Shown here piece by piece: positions 12,468 to 22,764 of a stretch of DNA of 64,000 nt. The notes under the pieces were generated by a model. That model was not told the origin of the DNA. It searched no databases and worked only from the letters and a program-made list of their open reading frames with translations. Each line of letters starts with the position of its first letter. Position 1 is the first letter of the stretch. Origin of the DNA: Symsagittifera roscoffensis (Eukaryota; Xenacoelomorpha; Acoela; Convolutidae); NCBI RefSeq assembly GCF_963678635.1, contig NC_087066.1, positions 12,508,517-12,572,516 on the forward strand, given 5' to 3'. Both the position numbers and the translations under genes were made by a program.

Positions 12468-14826
12468 TGTAGAATCGGTAATTCTACTGTATAACGTACA
12501 TGGCTTTTTCTTTGAACCTTGAACATGCAAACTAAGTAGTAGTAGAGCTGATTCGTTGATAGCGTCTGGTAAAGATCGGTAAATAATAGAGTGGTTAAGT
12601 TAAGATTGAATTAAACTCGTGTTTAATTAAGTTCGTGGGATTAATCCCCCTCTTTAGTGAAAATAGTGAATGCAATAGCTCCCGCCAACCCCCCCCCCCC
12701 AACTCGGGAACTATAAGGGCGAACGTTATGAAATTTAATGGAGTGATACTAGAGATGATTTGACCCGGGCATGCAAAGCGCCGGACCCGCTTGACCCCCT
12801 GGGGCCGGGTGATAACGGTTCCCGGAAGTGCAAATGGCCCCACCGGAAATCCTTAACTACTGGTCCGATTGAGCTCATTTTTATATATGTGGTAGCCCTG
12901 GATGAGGGAAGCTTAAGTTTGAAGTTTCGGAACCTCAAGGTCACCCCGGCCCGATTTATGCCTTAAACAAACAAACCCCCCCACGACTCCCGGAGGCTAC
13001 TCCTCGACCCCCAATGACCCTAGGGAGCTGAAACTTGGAGGGATGGTAGATAGTGACATGGTCTATCGTATATTAGGATGATGACCCTACTGGGTGACAA
13101 TGGCACGGGCTATTAGCACTTGGGAATATCACCCCTTTTAGGTGTTAATGGGCTATTTGCGGAAAATAATGCGCGAGGGCATATCGATTTTATGGCTTAT
13201 ATGTGTAGTATAACCCACCCCGGTAAAAAGGACCCCTATAGGTCTCAGCTCCCGGTTGACCTTTCTGGTGCTAATTGACCTTTCCCGGGAAAAGTGATAA
13301 TGAACCTTAAAAGTGGGATAACTTGAGAAGTATTTGTCGGATATGGATGAAACTTGGTAGGTACGACCCCATGTGACCTCGAACCGATTATGGGAGACTT
13401 GACCCCGGGTGACCCCGGGTTGACCTTTACTTGACCTTTTGGAATTTTAGCCCCGAAACCCCTAAAATTAGCACCGGAAAGTAGCCCAAATCATATGTCT
13501 CGTAATCAGGGGAGTTAATAGAGATATGTTATTGATATTGGGTGACAATTTGCGTGCATAGGAAATTAGTTAGGCATTTCCTGGAATTCGATGGAATATC
13601 TTGGCTTAATGTATAGTGGTATATTGTTGGATTTAATACGAGTTAGTTAAATAAACATTGGGTTAAAATTTGACTTGGCGAATGAACTATTAATAGAAAT
13701 GCGTCAATGGCACAGAAAAGTAGTCACATATTAATTTGGCAATATGACAGAGGGAATAGGGAATTAATTAACATAAATATTAGAAATGTACTGGATATTC
13801 CATTGGCTTCTGGGGAATGTTTTATTGGCTCAATTGGACCCCAGTTGAGGGAACGGCTTACCCTGAAGGTCGATTAGATTGAAATTTGAATGGGTTATGT
13901 ATTGAAATTTTTGGATTGCGATAATTAGGAAATTAAGTTCATTGGGAATTTATCCTAGTCATGGGAGAAAGGAAAAGATGCGGGATAATTAAATAAAGTC
14001 CTTGGGTATTTGGATATGTAAACATAGCTTGAATTAAGTTGAAGTTGCACTTGTTATTTGTTTAGCATAGCTTTGATTGGCATTTTGAACTTGGCATTTA
14101 AATTAATGTGATCATGCGGGATTTATGAACTGGAACGCTGCGTAGGAGGCATATAGGTAAATGTTAAGACTTATACGGAATGACGGATCTCTAACTAAAA
14201 CTAAGAGTAAATAGACATAAGGCACGGATGTTGCGGAACGGCCTTTAGGCGTCAGAACGATTGGGAGTTAATTGGTAACGAGTCGTATCTCAGAGTTATT
14301 GAGAACGAGTTAAGTTACTCGTTGAAAGTTAAAGTAGATTAGTTAGTGAAGTAAGTTAGGCTATCTAGAGGATAGCGGAATCGTTGTCGAACGATTGATA
14401 ATTGATAGAAGTTCTCGAGGAGAACATTAGATATTAGTTAGGCGTTAATTGAACTGCAGGAGGCAGTTGGTTGAATAATAGTAATCGCGGACCCATTCCT
14501 TTGGTTGAATGATTAATTTATGTTCCAGCCACTTATAGGCTATTCTATATTTGGATTGATTATTTCTTAATTCATTATTATTATTGGAATTGTTGTTGCG
14601 ATTGACTATTGATTGCGAGCGAGATACAGTCGAAAGAGCACAAACAAGGGGCGAGCAGCATAATACGATACAGAACGGCTATCCACCAAATCAACCCTTT
14701 TGGGATTGTAAACAGTACTGGGATTTGGTTGCCCCACCGACCCAGTGCTAAAGGGAAACATATTGCGGCGACGCGGAACAGAGTGAGAGGTCGGCCTAGA
14801 GATATTGTGAATTCCACACGTTTACA
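12468..14826 (+). repeat. 5' LTR
   Basis: It starts TGTAGAAT and ends TTTACA. The first 22 bases fold on themselves (GTAGAAT then ATTCTAC). Features include a C-run near 12690, a monomeric nuclear-receptor-like site TCAAGGTCA at 12935-12943, seven TGACCT/TGACCC half-sites at 13257-13437, and a tandem GACCCCGGGT pair. At 2.36 kb it is very long for a Ty3/Gypsy LTR. The small open frames within it look spurious. It should contain the promoter and polyadenylation signal, but I cannot place the transcription start. Confidence 0.93.
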
Positions 14827-14827
14827 G

Positions 14828-14845
14828 TGGCGCTCCTGGGTGGGC
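14828..14845 (+). other. Primer-binding site (candidate)
   Basis: The sequence TGGCGCTCCTGGGTGGGC begins one base after the 5' LTR. TGG is the complement of a tRNA CCA end, as expected for tRNA-primed minus-strand synthesis. I could not identify the tRNA. Confidence 0.65.
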
Positions 14846-14919
14846 GCTATTCTGGATTGTAGTTGCAACGACGATTTGTGCGAATACGAGAAGAGCGGAC
14901 GATCGACGAAACAGTTGCG

Positions 14920-16122
14920 ATGGCGATGAACGATCAGGAAAGACAGCTCATGGCGGAGGCTGCGGTGGCTGCGGCGAATGCTCTTGATCGACAGCAGGGA
15001 GTGTTTGGATTTGGAACGATACGACCAGATCGGTTTCCCTCGAGCAGTTATCAGAACTGGCGAGACTGGAGGAAACACTTCGCCTGGATAGCAGACGCCA
15101 ATCGATGGGACGATGAGCAGGCGAGGATGGTTTTGCCCACTTGCTTGACGGGCTGGGCATTGGATGAGTTCACCAGTATGCCAGCTCACTTTCGAGAGGA
15201 AGTGGAAGGGTTCGATGAGCCAACTTTAGGCAGAATGCTGGCCGAGCTCGATCAGAGGATGATGCCGTTTCAGACACGATCGACTGCGAGGGCTGAATTC
15301 AAAAGCCTCATTCAGGGCGAAAGGGAGGATCTGAGGGAGTTCTCCCGGCGAGTGCGATCAGTGGGTGAAGTGGCGAATGCAAATATGCCAGTGCAGATTC
15401 GAGACGATATGAATCGCGAGCAGTTCATCGATGGGATATTCGATGCGGATCTACAGGAGTTGCTCCTACGCGAAGATTTCGATAGTTTTGGTCAAGCCGT
15501 GGCTCGAGCCCAAGCACTAGAGATGGCTAGTAGGACAGCCAGACTGCGTAACCGAAGACGTCCAAATGCTGTTCGGGAAATGCACGATATTCCAGAGATA
15601 GAATCCGGAGTTATTGGAGGCGAAGTGCAGGCAGACGGGGCTCAGCACTTGCGGACGGACTTCACGAGATGGCAGAAAAGTACAGATCAGCGGTTAGACC
15701 AGCTCACTCAGCAGATGCAGATGCAGGGGGCGCGCCAGAATCAGCTGGCGAAACATGTGGAGACGCAAAACTCCAGGCATGACGAGCTGTTGACGCAGAT
15801 GCACTCGCAAAACTCCCAGATACAGAATATGACGACCCAGATGCAGAGCATGACATCTATGATGAGCAAGTTAGTAACTTCTTTTTCCCCGGCTCCCCAG
15901 TACGAGGGCTTGCCCCGAGATGAAGCGGCACCAAAGTCACGGCAGTCATTTGAGACGGGAGGAAACAGTCAGAACAGTGCAGAAAATGGCGCTGGACGAT
16001 ACGGCTTGAGGACTCCATGGACTCAGGGTGCTTGTTTTAATTGTGGTCAGGTGGGCCACATTGCGAAAGGATGTCCCCAAAGAAGTGCGAACCATTTAAA
16101 CTACCAAGGGCCGGGACAGTAG
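14920..16122 (+). CDS. gag: Gag polyprotein of the LTR element
   Basis: This is the structural protein that forms the virus-like particle and binds element RNA. I chose the ATG at 14920; a second lies at 14926, and upstream in-frame codons start only from TTG. The N-terminal half is a Ty3-type capsid: a W-x2-W segment, a leucine-rich helix, then a conserved block with LREFSRRVR. A glutamine-rich, probably coiled-coil region (about residues 240-320, many Q-M-x-x-Q repeats) follows. Near the C-terminus is one CCHC zinc knuckle, CFNCGQVGHIAKGC. The frame ends at TAG, 16120-16122, inside the loop of the frameshift hairpin. About 400 residues, intact. Confidence 0.9.
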   Translation: MAMNDQERQLMAEAAVAAANALDRQQGVFGFGTIRPDRFPSSSYQNWRDWRKHFAWIADANRWDDEQARMVLPTCLTGWALDEFTSMPAHFREEVEGFDEPTLGRMLAELDQRMMPFQTRSTARAEFKSLIQGEREDLREFSRRVRSVGEVANANMPVQIRDDMNREQFIDGIFDADLQELLLREDFDSFGQAVARAQALEMASRTARLRNRRRPNAVREMHDIPEIESGVIGGEVQADGAQHLRTDFTRWQKSTDQRLDQLTQQMQMQGARQNQLAKHVETQNSRHDELLTQMHSQNSQIQNMTTQMQSMTSMMSKLVTSFSPAPQYEGLPRDEAAPKSRQSFETGGNSQNSAENGAGRYGLRTPWTQGACFNCGQVGHIAKGCPQRSANHLNYQGPGQ

Positions 16123-18962
16123 GGGAGTTCGAAGGAGGATTTGTCCCGGCCGAATTCAAGAAACAGCAGGCGGAAAGGCGAACGCAAGCTACAGGAACTC
16201 AGTCATGCCAGCGTTACGATACGAATGCGATTGATGACGAAGAAAGGCAGAGCGAGAAGATAATGGAGCAGGAACAAGTTCTATCGATATTGGAACGACT
16301 ACCCAGGATCAGAGAGAACGACCCAAAGTTGGAAACGAAACAGAATTCGCGAATGCGCATCGAGCGTGTTGGGATTAGTCATGATGTGAACGAACCACGC
16401 GGGGCAGTCGTCAATGCTCGCATAGGAGGAACCCATGTGGAGGTGCTGCTTGATACCGGAGCCACAACTGACCTCATAAGGACAGATGTTGCTCGGAGAA
16501 TGGTGGAAACACCTACGATGGAACGTTACGCTGGTCGACTGGAGACAGCAGACGGACAAGTGATGGCGGTCGATGGAGTCGTCACAACTCGCTTCAAGTT
16601 GGGCGATATTGATGAAGACATCGAAGCTCTTGTGGTCCCGAAACTGAAATCGGAGATGGTTCTTGGACTTCGATCGATGAAAGAGTATCAGTGCTCTTTG
16701 ATGTTCAGTCGTGGAGAAGACTTCTTGTGGACAGGGACGAGAGAGGGTTCAATGGTGCCAATCCGGCACGTGAATCAACGGTATTCTCCGGAACGGATGC
16801 CCTCTCTGCCACATGATCCGGGCGGGCGGATTAAGGGAAAAGATATTCCGAGAACGGACATGCGGAAGAGGTTGATTGCGAAGATAACAGCGGCAGTAGA
16901 GTCTCCTGATGAAATCTTAGAAGGATGGCCGACTAGTTATGACGATCACAGTGTAAATGTGGTTCAAGAGAACGAAGCTGAAGAAGATGAAATGTATGGA
17001 TGCCCAAAGCCTGTTTCCTTGGATGAGGCATTGGGATTGACTCGTGGCGGAGGCCGATCAGAGAGAGTTGCGGTGGTTCAAGAGACAAAAATGGGCGATG
17101 AGGACGACGGCGATGCGATTCGATGGGAACGAACGAAAGAAGAAATTGCGACGATGCAGAAAGAAGACGAAGCGATTGCGCAAGTATTCTATTGGGCGGA
17201 AACAGCAGACGAGACGAGCGATATGCCTTCTTTGGGAACGAATCTTATTCCGAAGGGACAGGCAATTCAGTACGGACCTGAGGCACTAGCATACTGGTCG
17301 AGATGGGATGAGCTGAGTATTCGAGGTGGAATACTCTACAAGAAATGGTTCCAGAGAGATGGGTCAAAGCCGACACTTTTGACGGTTGTTCCAGCAGCGG
17401 GACGAAAGGAGATCCTCGGACGGTTTGACTCGATGGAAACTGGGGGAGGACAACTTGCGACCGAGAAGATGTTAGCGAAGATACGACGACGATATTGGTG
17501 GCCGACGATGAGGACGGATGTCGAAAGAAAAGTCCAGTGGTGCTTAAGCCAGGGTGCACATAATGTCAGCGGGAAGAGAAAGCGAGCTGCGGTTCAAGCT
17601 CCGTTTGATCCCGGAATCAGATTCAACACAGTGGCAGTGGATGTACTTGGTCCAATGACGATGGCAACTCAGACGAAGGCGAGGCATGTGCTAGTGATGA
17701 CGGATTTGTTCACAATGTATGCGATAACGGTCCCTCTCGTATCGACAGATGCATCAGACGTGGCTCAAGCAATTGTGGAACATTGGGTACTGAAGTTTGG
17801 AACTCCCAATGCTTTACGTACGGACCAAGGAAAAGTCTTTGGCAGCGAACTGATCAAGACGATGTGTCGGCTCTTGGGAATTGACATAACTGCGACTTTA
17901 CCCTACAAACCTGAAGGCAGAGAACTGACGGGTCGATACAACGACAAGATGGCGAAGGTGATTTCGAAGTATTGTGCAGAGAACCCAAAGACGTGGGATA
18001 CGATGTTGCCGTATCTGGGCTTTGTGTATAACACGACGACTCATCGAACGACGGGAGCTACGCCTTTTAGTTTGGTTCACGGACAGGAATGCCAGTATCC
18101 CCTTGACCTCTTCTACGCGAAACCCCACGATGAAGTATTGACGAAGGATGGCTTTGCAGAGGAACTGGATGAACTTTTCAGAGATGCTCATAGCAGTGCG
18201 AGAGAACTCGTAGGGACGGATCAACGAAGACAGGAGGATCAGTACTGGAAGAAAGTTCATGGTGAACCCTATACAGCTGGCGATAAAGTATGGGTGTGGG
18301 CGAAGGAAAAGTTCAAGTCGAAGAAGCACTTCGATCCGTGGGAAGGACCTTATGTTGTACTGGCGAGAATGTCGGAAGTGAACTACAAAGTTGCGAAGGA
18401 ATCAACTCCGAGCAAAGTGAAGTTCCTGCATTTCAACAAGCTGAAACGAGTCAAAGAAGAGACGATCCAGTCAGAGGAGGCCACAGCAAGTAAGCGACCG
18501 GCACCCTATCGGTCGGTTAACTTTTTCGATGACCCGGAGATGCGTGATGAAGATGAGTTGTTATGGCAGAACAACCGGGAGGGTTTTAGTCATGACCCAG
18601 GCCCACGAGATGGACCAGTGAGATTGTTGCCTGTGAGGAATCGAGCGGAAGAGCCACCAGTGAATCCACCCGGGCGAAATGTGCGAAACAGGGTGATGCC
18701 CGAACATTTTGCTGACCCACCTCGGATGCGAGAAGTGGCTAGGAGGGAAGAAGATGCGATTGAGACGTACGATGCGACGGAGCTCGAGGCCAGAAGGGAA
18801 GAGGAGCCAGCGAATCTACCAAGTGAGGAGGAAGGCATACCTCCGGGAGATGCGGTGGAAGCTGAACCTGTGATGGATAATGGCACTGCAGATGATGGCG
18901 GTCGACCAACTCGAGTTAGGAGACAACCTGTGAGGTTTGGAATCGACGATTTTGTGAGTTAA
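16041..18962 (+). CDS. pol: Pol-like polyprotein: protease and integrase, no reverse transcriptase
   Basis: The frame opens at 16041 after a stop and overlaps gag by 82 nt in the -1 register. It has no ATG start and is expected as a Gag-Pol fusion. Numbering from 16041: an aspartic protease with LLDTGATTDLIR near residues 135-147; an acidic linker (about 250-360); a pre-integrase linker with GGILYKKWF; an integrase zinc-finger region near 450-510; an integrase core with Asp near 534 and Asp near 595; a GPY/F module (GPYVVL) near 768; then a charged tail. No reverse transcriptase or RNase H motif occurs: only about 130 residues separate protease from the linker. The core position 36 residues after the second Asp, normally the catalytic Glu, is Gly (codon 17931-17933). 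Of the four HHCC zinc ligands only one Cys is evident. The protein is full-length but probably inactive as an integrase. Confidence 0.9.
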   Translation: MWSGGPHCERMSPKKCEPFKLPRAGTVGEFEGGFVPAEFKKQQAERRTQATGTQSCQRYDTNAIDDEERQSEKIMEQEQVLSILERLPRIRENDPKLETKQNSRMRIERVGISHDVNEPRGAVVNARIGGTHVEVLLDTGATTDLIRTDVARRMVETPTMERYAGRLETADGQVMAVDGVVTTRFKLGDIDEDIEALVVPKLKSEMVLGLRSMKEYQCSLMFSRGEDFLWTGTREGSMVPIRHVNQRYSPERMPSLPHDPGGRIKGKDIPRTDMRKRLIAKITAAVESPDEILEGWPTSYDDHSVNVVQENEAEEDEMYGCPKPVSLDEALGLTRGGGRSERVAVVQETKMGDEDDGDAIRWERTKEEIATMQKEDEAIAQVFYWAETADETSDMPSLGTNLIPKGQAIQYGPEALAYWSRWDELSIRGGILYKKWFQRDGSKPTLLTVVPAAGRKEILGRFDSMETGGGQLATEKMLAKIRRRYWWPTMRTDVERKVQWCLSQGAHNVSGKRKRAAVQAPFDPGIRFNTVAVDVLGPMTMATQTKARHVLVMTDLFTMYAITVPLVSTDASDVAQAIVEHWVLKFGTPNALRTDQGKVFGSELIKTMCRLLGIDITATLPYKPEGRELTGRYNDKMAKVISKYCAENPKTWDTMLPYLGFVYNTTTHRTTGATPFSLVHGQECQYPLDLFYAKPHDEVLTKDGFAEELDELFRDAHSSARELVGTDQRRQEDQYWKKVHGEPYTAGDKVWVWAKEKFKSKKHFDPWEGPYVVLARMSEVNYKVAKESTPSKVKFLHFNKLKRVKEETIQSEEATASKRPAPYRSVNFFDDPEMRDEDELLWQNNREGFSHDPGPRDGPVRLLPVRNRAEEPPVNPPGRNVRNRVMPEHFADPPRMREVARREEDAIETYDATELEARREEEPANLPSEEEGIPPGDAVEAEPVMDNGTADDGGRPTRVRRQPVRFGIDDFVS
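16095..16151 (+). promoter_or_regulatory. Programmed -1 ribosomal frameshift signal
   Basis: The slippery heptamer T TTA AAC (16095-16101) is in the correct Gag register. A 7-nt spacer follows, then a perfect 10-bp stem (GGCCGGGACA at 16109-16118 with TGTCCCGGCC at 16142-16151) enclosing a 23-nt loop that contains the gag stop codon. Slipping back one base moves ribosomes from Gag into the pol frame, which is open from 16041. This is the classic arrangement controlling the Gag to Gag-Pol ratio. Confidence 0.88.
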
Positions 18963-19342
18963 AACTTACCTTAGTTTACTAAATTCTTTTCTTGATCTCA
19001 TTATATGGTGCTTATTTAACTTGAGTGCGATTCCACCCGAACTGTTGTGCGGACATTTGATAGTGATTATTATGATTGTGAAAGGGTTGGATCGTACCAG
19101 GAAGAGTAAAATTAATTTCAGTTACGTCCCCTCTTAGGTTAATCATTGTGCTATATCATTGTTTGTTTTATGGGGACCAAAGGAATGGGTCCGCGATCTT
19201 TGAGGATATTAATTTAAAGGGTGGAAACTAAATTAAGACGAGAGTACGGCGTAGCGGAGCGAAGCGTTATGTAAGTTAACCTTAGGCTTTTTACGAGTTA
19301 CTTTTTCATTATTCGGGAGAATAATAGACTAGAAGGGAAGAC
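18963..19342 (+). other. 3' internal untranslated region of the LTR element
   Basis: This lies between the pol stop and the 3' LTR. It holds a 22-nt segment at 19176-19197 that is the exact reverse complement of a segment in each LTR (14484-14505 and 21362-21383), and ends in the polypurine tract. There is no env frame. Confidence 0.8.
19331..19340 (+). other. Polypurine tract
   Basis: AGAAGGGAAG ends two bases before the TG of the 3' LTR, the position and composition expected for the plus-strand primer. Confidence 0.75.
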
Positions 19343-21704
19343 TGTAGAATCGGTAATTCTACTGTATAACGTACATGGCTTTTTCTTTGAACCTTGAACA
19401 TGCAAACTAAGTAGTAGTAGAGCTGATTCGTTGATAGCGTCTGGTAAAGATCGGTAAATAATAGAGTGGTTAAGTTAAGATTGAATTAAACTCGTGTTTA
19501 ATTAAGTTCGTGGGATTAATCCCCCTCTTTAGTGAAAATAGTGAATGCAATAGCTCCCGCCAACCCCCCCCCCCCCCCAACTCGGGAACTATAAGGGTGA
19601 ACGTTATGAAATTTAATGGAGTGATACTAAAGATGATTTGACCCGGGCATGCAAAGCGCCGGACCCGCTTGACCCCCTGGGGCCGGGTGATAACGGTTCC
19701 CGGATGTGCAAATGGCCCCACCGGAAATCCTTAACTACTGGTCCGATTGAGCTCATTTTTATATATGTGGTAGCCCTGGATGAGGGAAGCTTAAGTTTGA
19801 AGTTTCGGAACCTCAAGGTCACCCCGGCCCGATTTATGCCTTAAACAAACAAACCCCCCCACGACTCCCGGAGGCTACTCCTCGACCCCCAATGAACCTA
19901 GGGAGCTGAAACTTGGAGGGATGGTAGATAGTGACATGGTCTATCGTATATTAGGATGATGACCCTACTGGGTGACAATGGCACGGGCTATTAGCACTTG
20001 GGAATATCACCCCTTTTAGGTGTTAATGGGCTATTTGCGGAAAATAATGCGCGAGGGCATATCGATTTTATGGCTTATATGTGTAGTATAACCCACCCCG
20101 GTAAAAAGGACCCCTATAGGTCTCAGCTCCCGGTTGACCTTTCTGGTGCTAATTGACCTTTCCCGGGAAAAGTGATAATGAACCTTAAAAGTGGGATAAC
20201 TTGAGAAGTATTTGTTGGATATGGATGAAACTTGGTAGGTACGACCCCATGTGACCTCGAACCGATTATGGGAGACTTGACCCCGGGTGACCCCGGGTTG
20301 ACCTTTACTTGACCTTTTGGAATTTTAGCCCCGAAACCCCTAAAATTAGCACCGGAAAGTAGCCCAAATCATATGTCTCGTAATCAGGGGAGTTAATAGA
20401 GATATGTTATTGATATTGGGTGACAATTTGCGTGCATAGGAAATTAGTTAGGCATTTCCTGGAATTCGATGGAATATCTTGGCTTAATGTATAGTGGTAT
20501 ATTGTTGGATTTAATACGAGTTAGTTAAATAAACATTGGGTTAAATTTTGACTTGGCGAATGAACTATTAATAGAAATGCGTCAATGGCACAGAAAAGTA
20601 GTCACATATTAATTTGGCAATATGACAGAGGGAATAGGGAATTAATTAACATAAATATTAGAAATGTACTGGATATTCCATTGGCTTCTGGGGAATGTTT
20701 TATTGGCTCAATTGGACCCCAGTTGAGGGAACGGCTTACCCTGAAGGTCGATTAGATTGAAATTTGAATGGGTTATGTATTGGAATTTTTGGATTGCGAT
20801 AATTAGGAAATTAAGTTCATTGGGAATTTATCCTAGTCATGGGAGAAAGGAAAAGATGCGGGATAATTAAATAAAGTCCTTGGGTATTTGGATATGTAAA
20901 CATAGCTTGAATTAAGTTGAAGTTGCACTTGTTATTTGTTTAGCATAGCTTTGATTGGCATTTTGAACTTGGCATTTAAATTAATGTGATCATGCGGGAT
21001 TTATGAACTGGAACGCTGCGTAGGAGGCATATAGGTAAATGTTAAGACTTATACGGAATGACGGATCTCTAACTAAAACTAAGAGTAAATAGACATAAGG
21101 CACGGATGTTGCGGAACGGCCTTTAGGCGTCAGAACGATTGGGAGTTAATTGGTAACGAGTCGTATCTCAGAGTTATTGAGAACGAGTTAAGTTACTCGT
21201 TGAAAGTTAAAGTAGATTAGTTAGTGAAGTAAGTTAGGCTATCTAGAGGATAGCGGAATCGTTGTCGAACGATTGATAATTGATAGAAGTTCTCGAGGAG
21301 AACATTAGATATTAGTTAGGCGTTAATTGAACTGCAGGAGGCAGTTGGTTGAATAATAGTAATCGCGGACCCATTCCTTTGGTTGAATGATTAATTTATG
21401 TTCCAGCCACTTATAGGCTATTCTATATTTGGATTGATTATTTCTTAATTCATTATTATTATTGGAATTGTTGTTGCGATTGACTATTGATTGCGAGCGA
21501 GATACAGTCGAAAGAGCACAAACAAGGGGCGAGCAGCATAATACGATACAGAACGGCTATCCACCAAATCAACCCTTTTGGGATTGTAAACAGTACTGGG
21601 ATTTGGTTGCCCCACCGACCCAGTGCTAAAGGGAAACATATTGCGGCGACGCGGAACAGAGTGAGAGGTCGGCCTAGAGATATTGTGAATTCCACACGTT
21701 TACA
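19343..21704 (+). repeat. 3' LTR
   Basis: This is nearly identical to the 5' LTR over its whole length. Differences I noticed are about seven single bases and three or so extra bases, mainly in the C-run near 19565. It ends TTTACA and is followed by the TTCAC duplication. The TCAAGGTCA site is conserved at 19813-19821. Confidence 0.93.
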
Positions 21705-21709
21705 TTCAC
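21705..21709 (+). repeat. Target-site duplication (right), TTCAC
   Basis: Exact copy of the five bases preceding the 5' LTR. Confidence 0.9.
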
Positions 21710-22764
21710 ATTCATTCTTCCGCCTGGGAATTGATGATTAAGAACTACCTCCAAACTTGCTCACCTTTTTTTGTTTTCTAATAACATCTACATCCTTCAA
21801 CATTTATTCTACTGACTTCTGATTTATACAATAAAAACTGATTTGGGTGAGTGAAATAGGCACAACCAAATGAATGCAATTCTAATTTCAGCAAAACTAT
21901 TTAAAAAAAAAATTAACATCCAATTCGAAATCCCAAAGTTTTCATTCTGCCATGCGTTTATTTAAATGAATAGTTTCTGAACCAATTGAAGCGCAATCTG
22001 TTACGAAGCATTTCAAAAAACATCTACCTTTAAGTTTTTTCTCACTGCTTTTATATCTCGATTTTTCTCAATTCATTTTAAATTTCTTTTCTATTGTTGC
22101 AAAAACCTAATTCGAACGCCGAATTTTTTCTCTTGTTGCAACTATTTTCTTCTGAGGAACATGCTTTTTCTGAATTTTTCTAAGAAAAGAAAACCGTCAA
22201 AGATTTGTCGACACTTCAAAACGCCTTGTCAAAAATCTTGCCAAAAAGTCATGAAAGATTTAAATCAGAAGCCAAACGAAACTCTTTCGAAAAAACTATA
22301 CTATGTGACACAAAAACCAACCAGTTCCTCAAAATTATTTTTAAATTTCTAGAAAATTGATGGAATCAATAAAAATTAAATTTAGAACAAAGATAGCCGG
22401 TAACTTTTCAAATAGCAAACAGCATAGAATATTCCGACCATAGTGTTTAAAAAACACATAAAAAGCATTTTTTTCTAATTAGTGTCGTTATTTTGCGTGG
22501 TGTAATAAAAGGATCTGAACGAAACAGAAAAATTGAGCACGTTTGACCTTCATAGTAAAATCGACAAATCGGATAAATTTCAGTTTTTGAAGAAAAATGA
22601 CTAGAAAAACAAAAAACTATTAAAAAAAAAATTAAAAAAATAAATTCATAAAATTCAAAAATTAGGAAATTTGAAAATTTGGTTGCCAAAGAACTCCAAC
22701 AACTAAATTTATTCGAGTAAAAAAAGTTAGACATAATCAAGTAATTGTAAACGGCTTGAAGTAA
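21710..22764. other. AT-rich noncoding stretch
   Basis: No supported gene. Short frames on both strands lack domains and splice context. Confidence 0.45.

Larger units (their letters stand above)
12468..21704 (+). mobile_element. Ty3/Gypsy-like LTR retroelement lacking reverse transcriptase
   Basis: This is a complete element of about 9.24 kb with LTRs of 2,359 and 2,362 bp, 5-bp target duplications, a candidate primer-binding site, gag, a pol-like frame in -1 register, a polypurine tract and no env. By eye the LTRs differ by about seven substitutions plus a C-run length change, so insertion was recent. Both frames are open to their natural stops. The pol frame runs from protease directly into the pre-integrase linker and integrase: the several hundred residues expected for reverse transcriptase and RNase H are absent. 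The coding part is clearly richer in GC than the host DNA. Copying therefore probably depends on enzymes from an autonomous relative. Confidence 0.93.

Noticed and set aside
12595-12966. Overlapping open frames inside both LTRs, on both strands
   Set aside because: They are present identically in both LTRs, short, C-run dependent and without domain features. LTR sequence conservation explains them.
14581-15189. A 202-codon minus-strand frame across the 5' LTR/gag boundary
   Set aside because: It is the shadow of gag and the LTR end, with no homology-like features of its own.
16900-16965. A Tyr-Asp-Asp string in the pol-like frame
   Set aside because: It stands without any neighbouring reverse transcriptase motifs, in an acidic linker just after the protease, so I do not take it as a polymerase active site.
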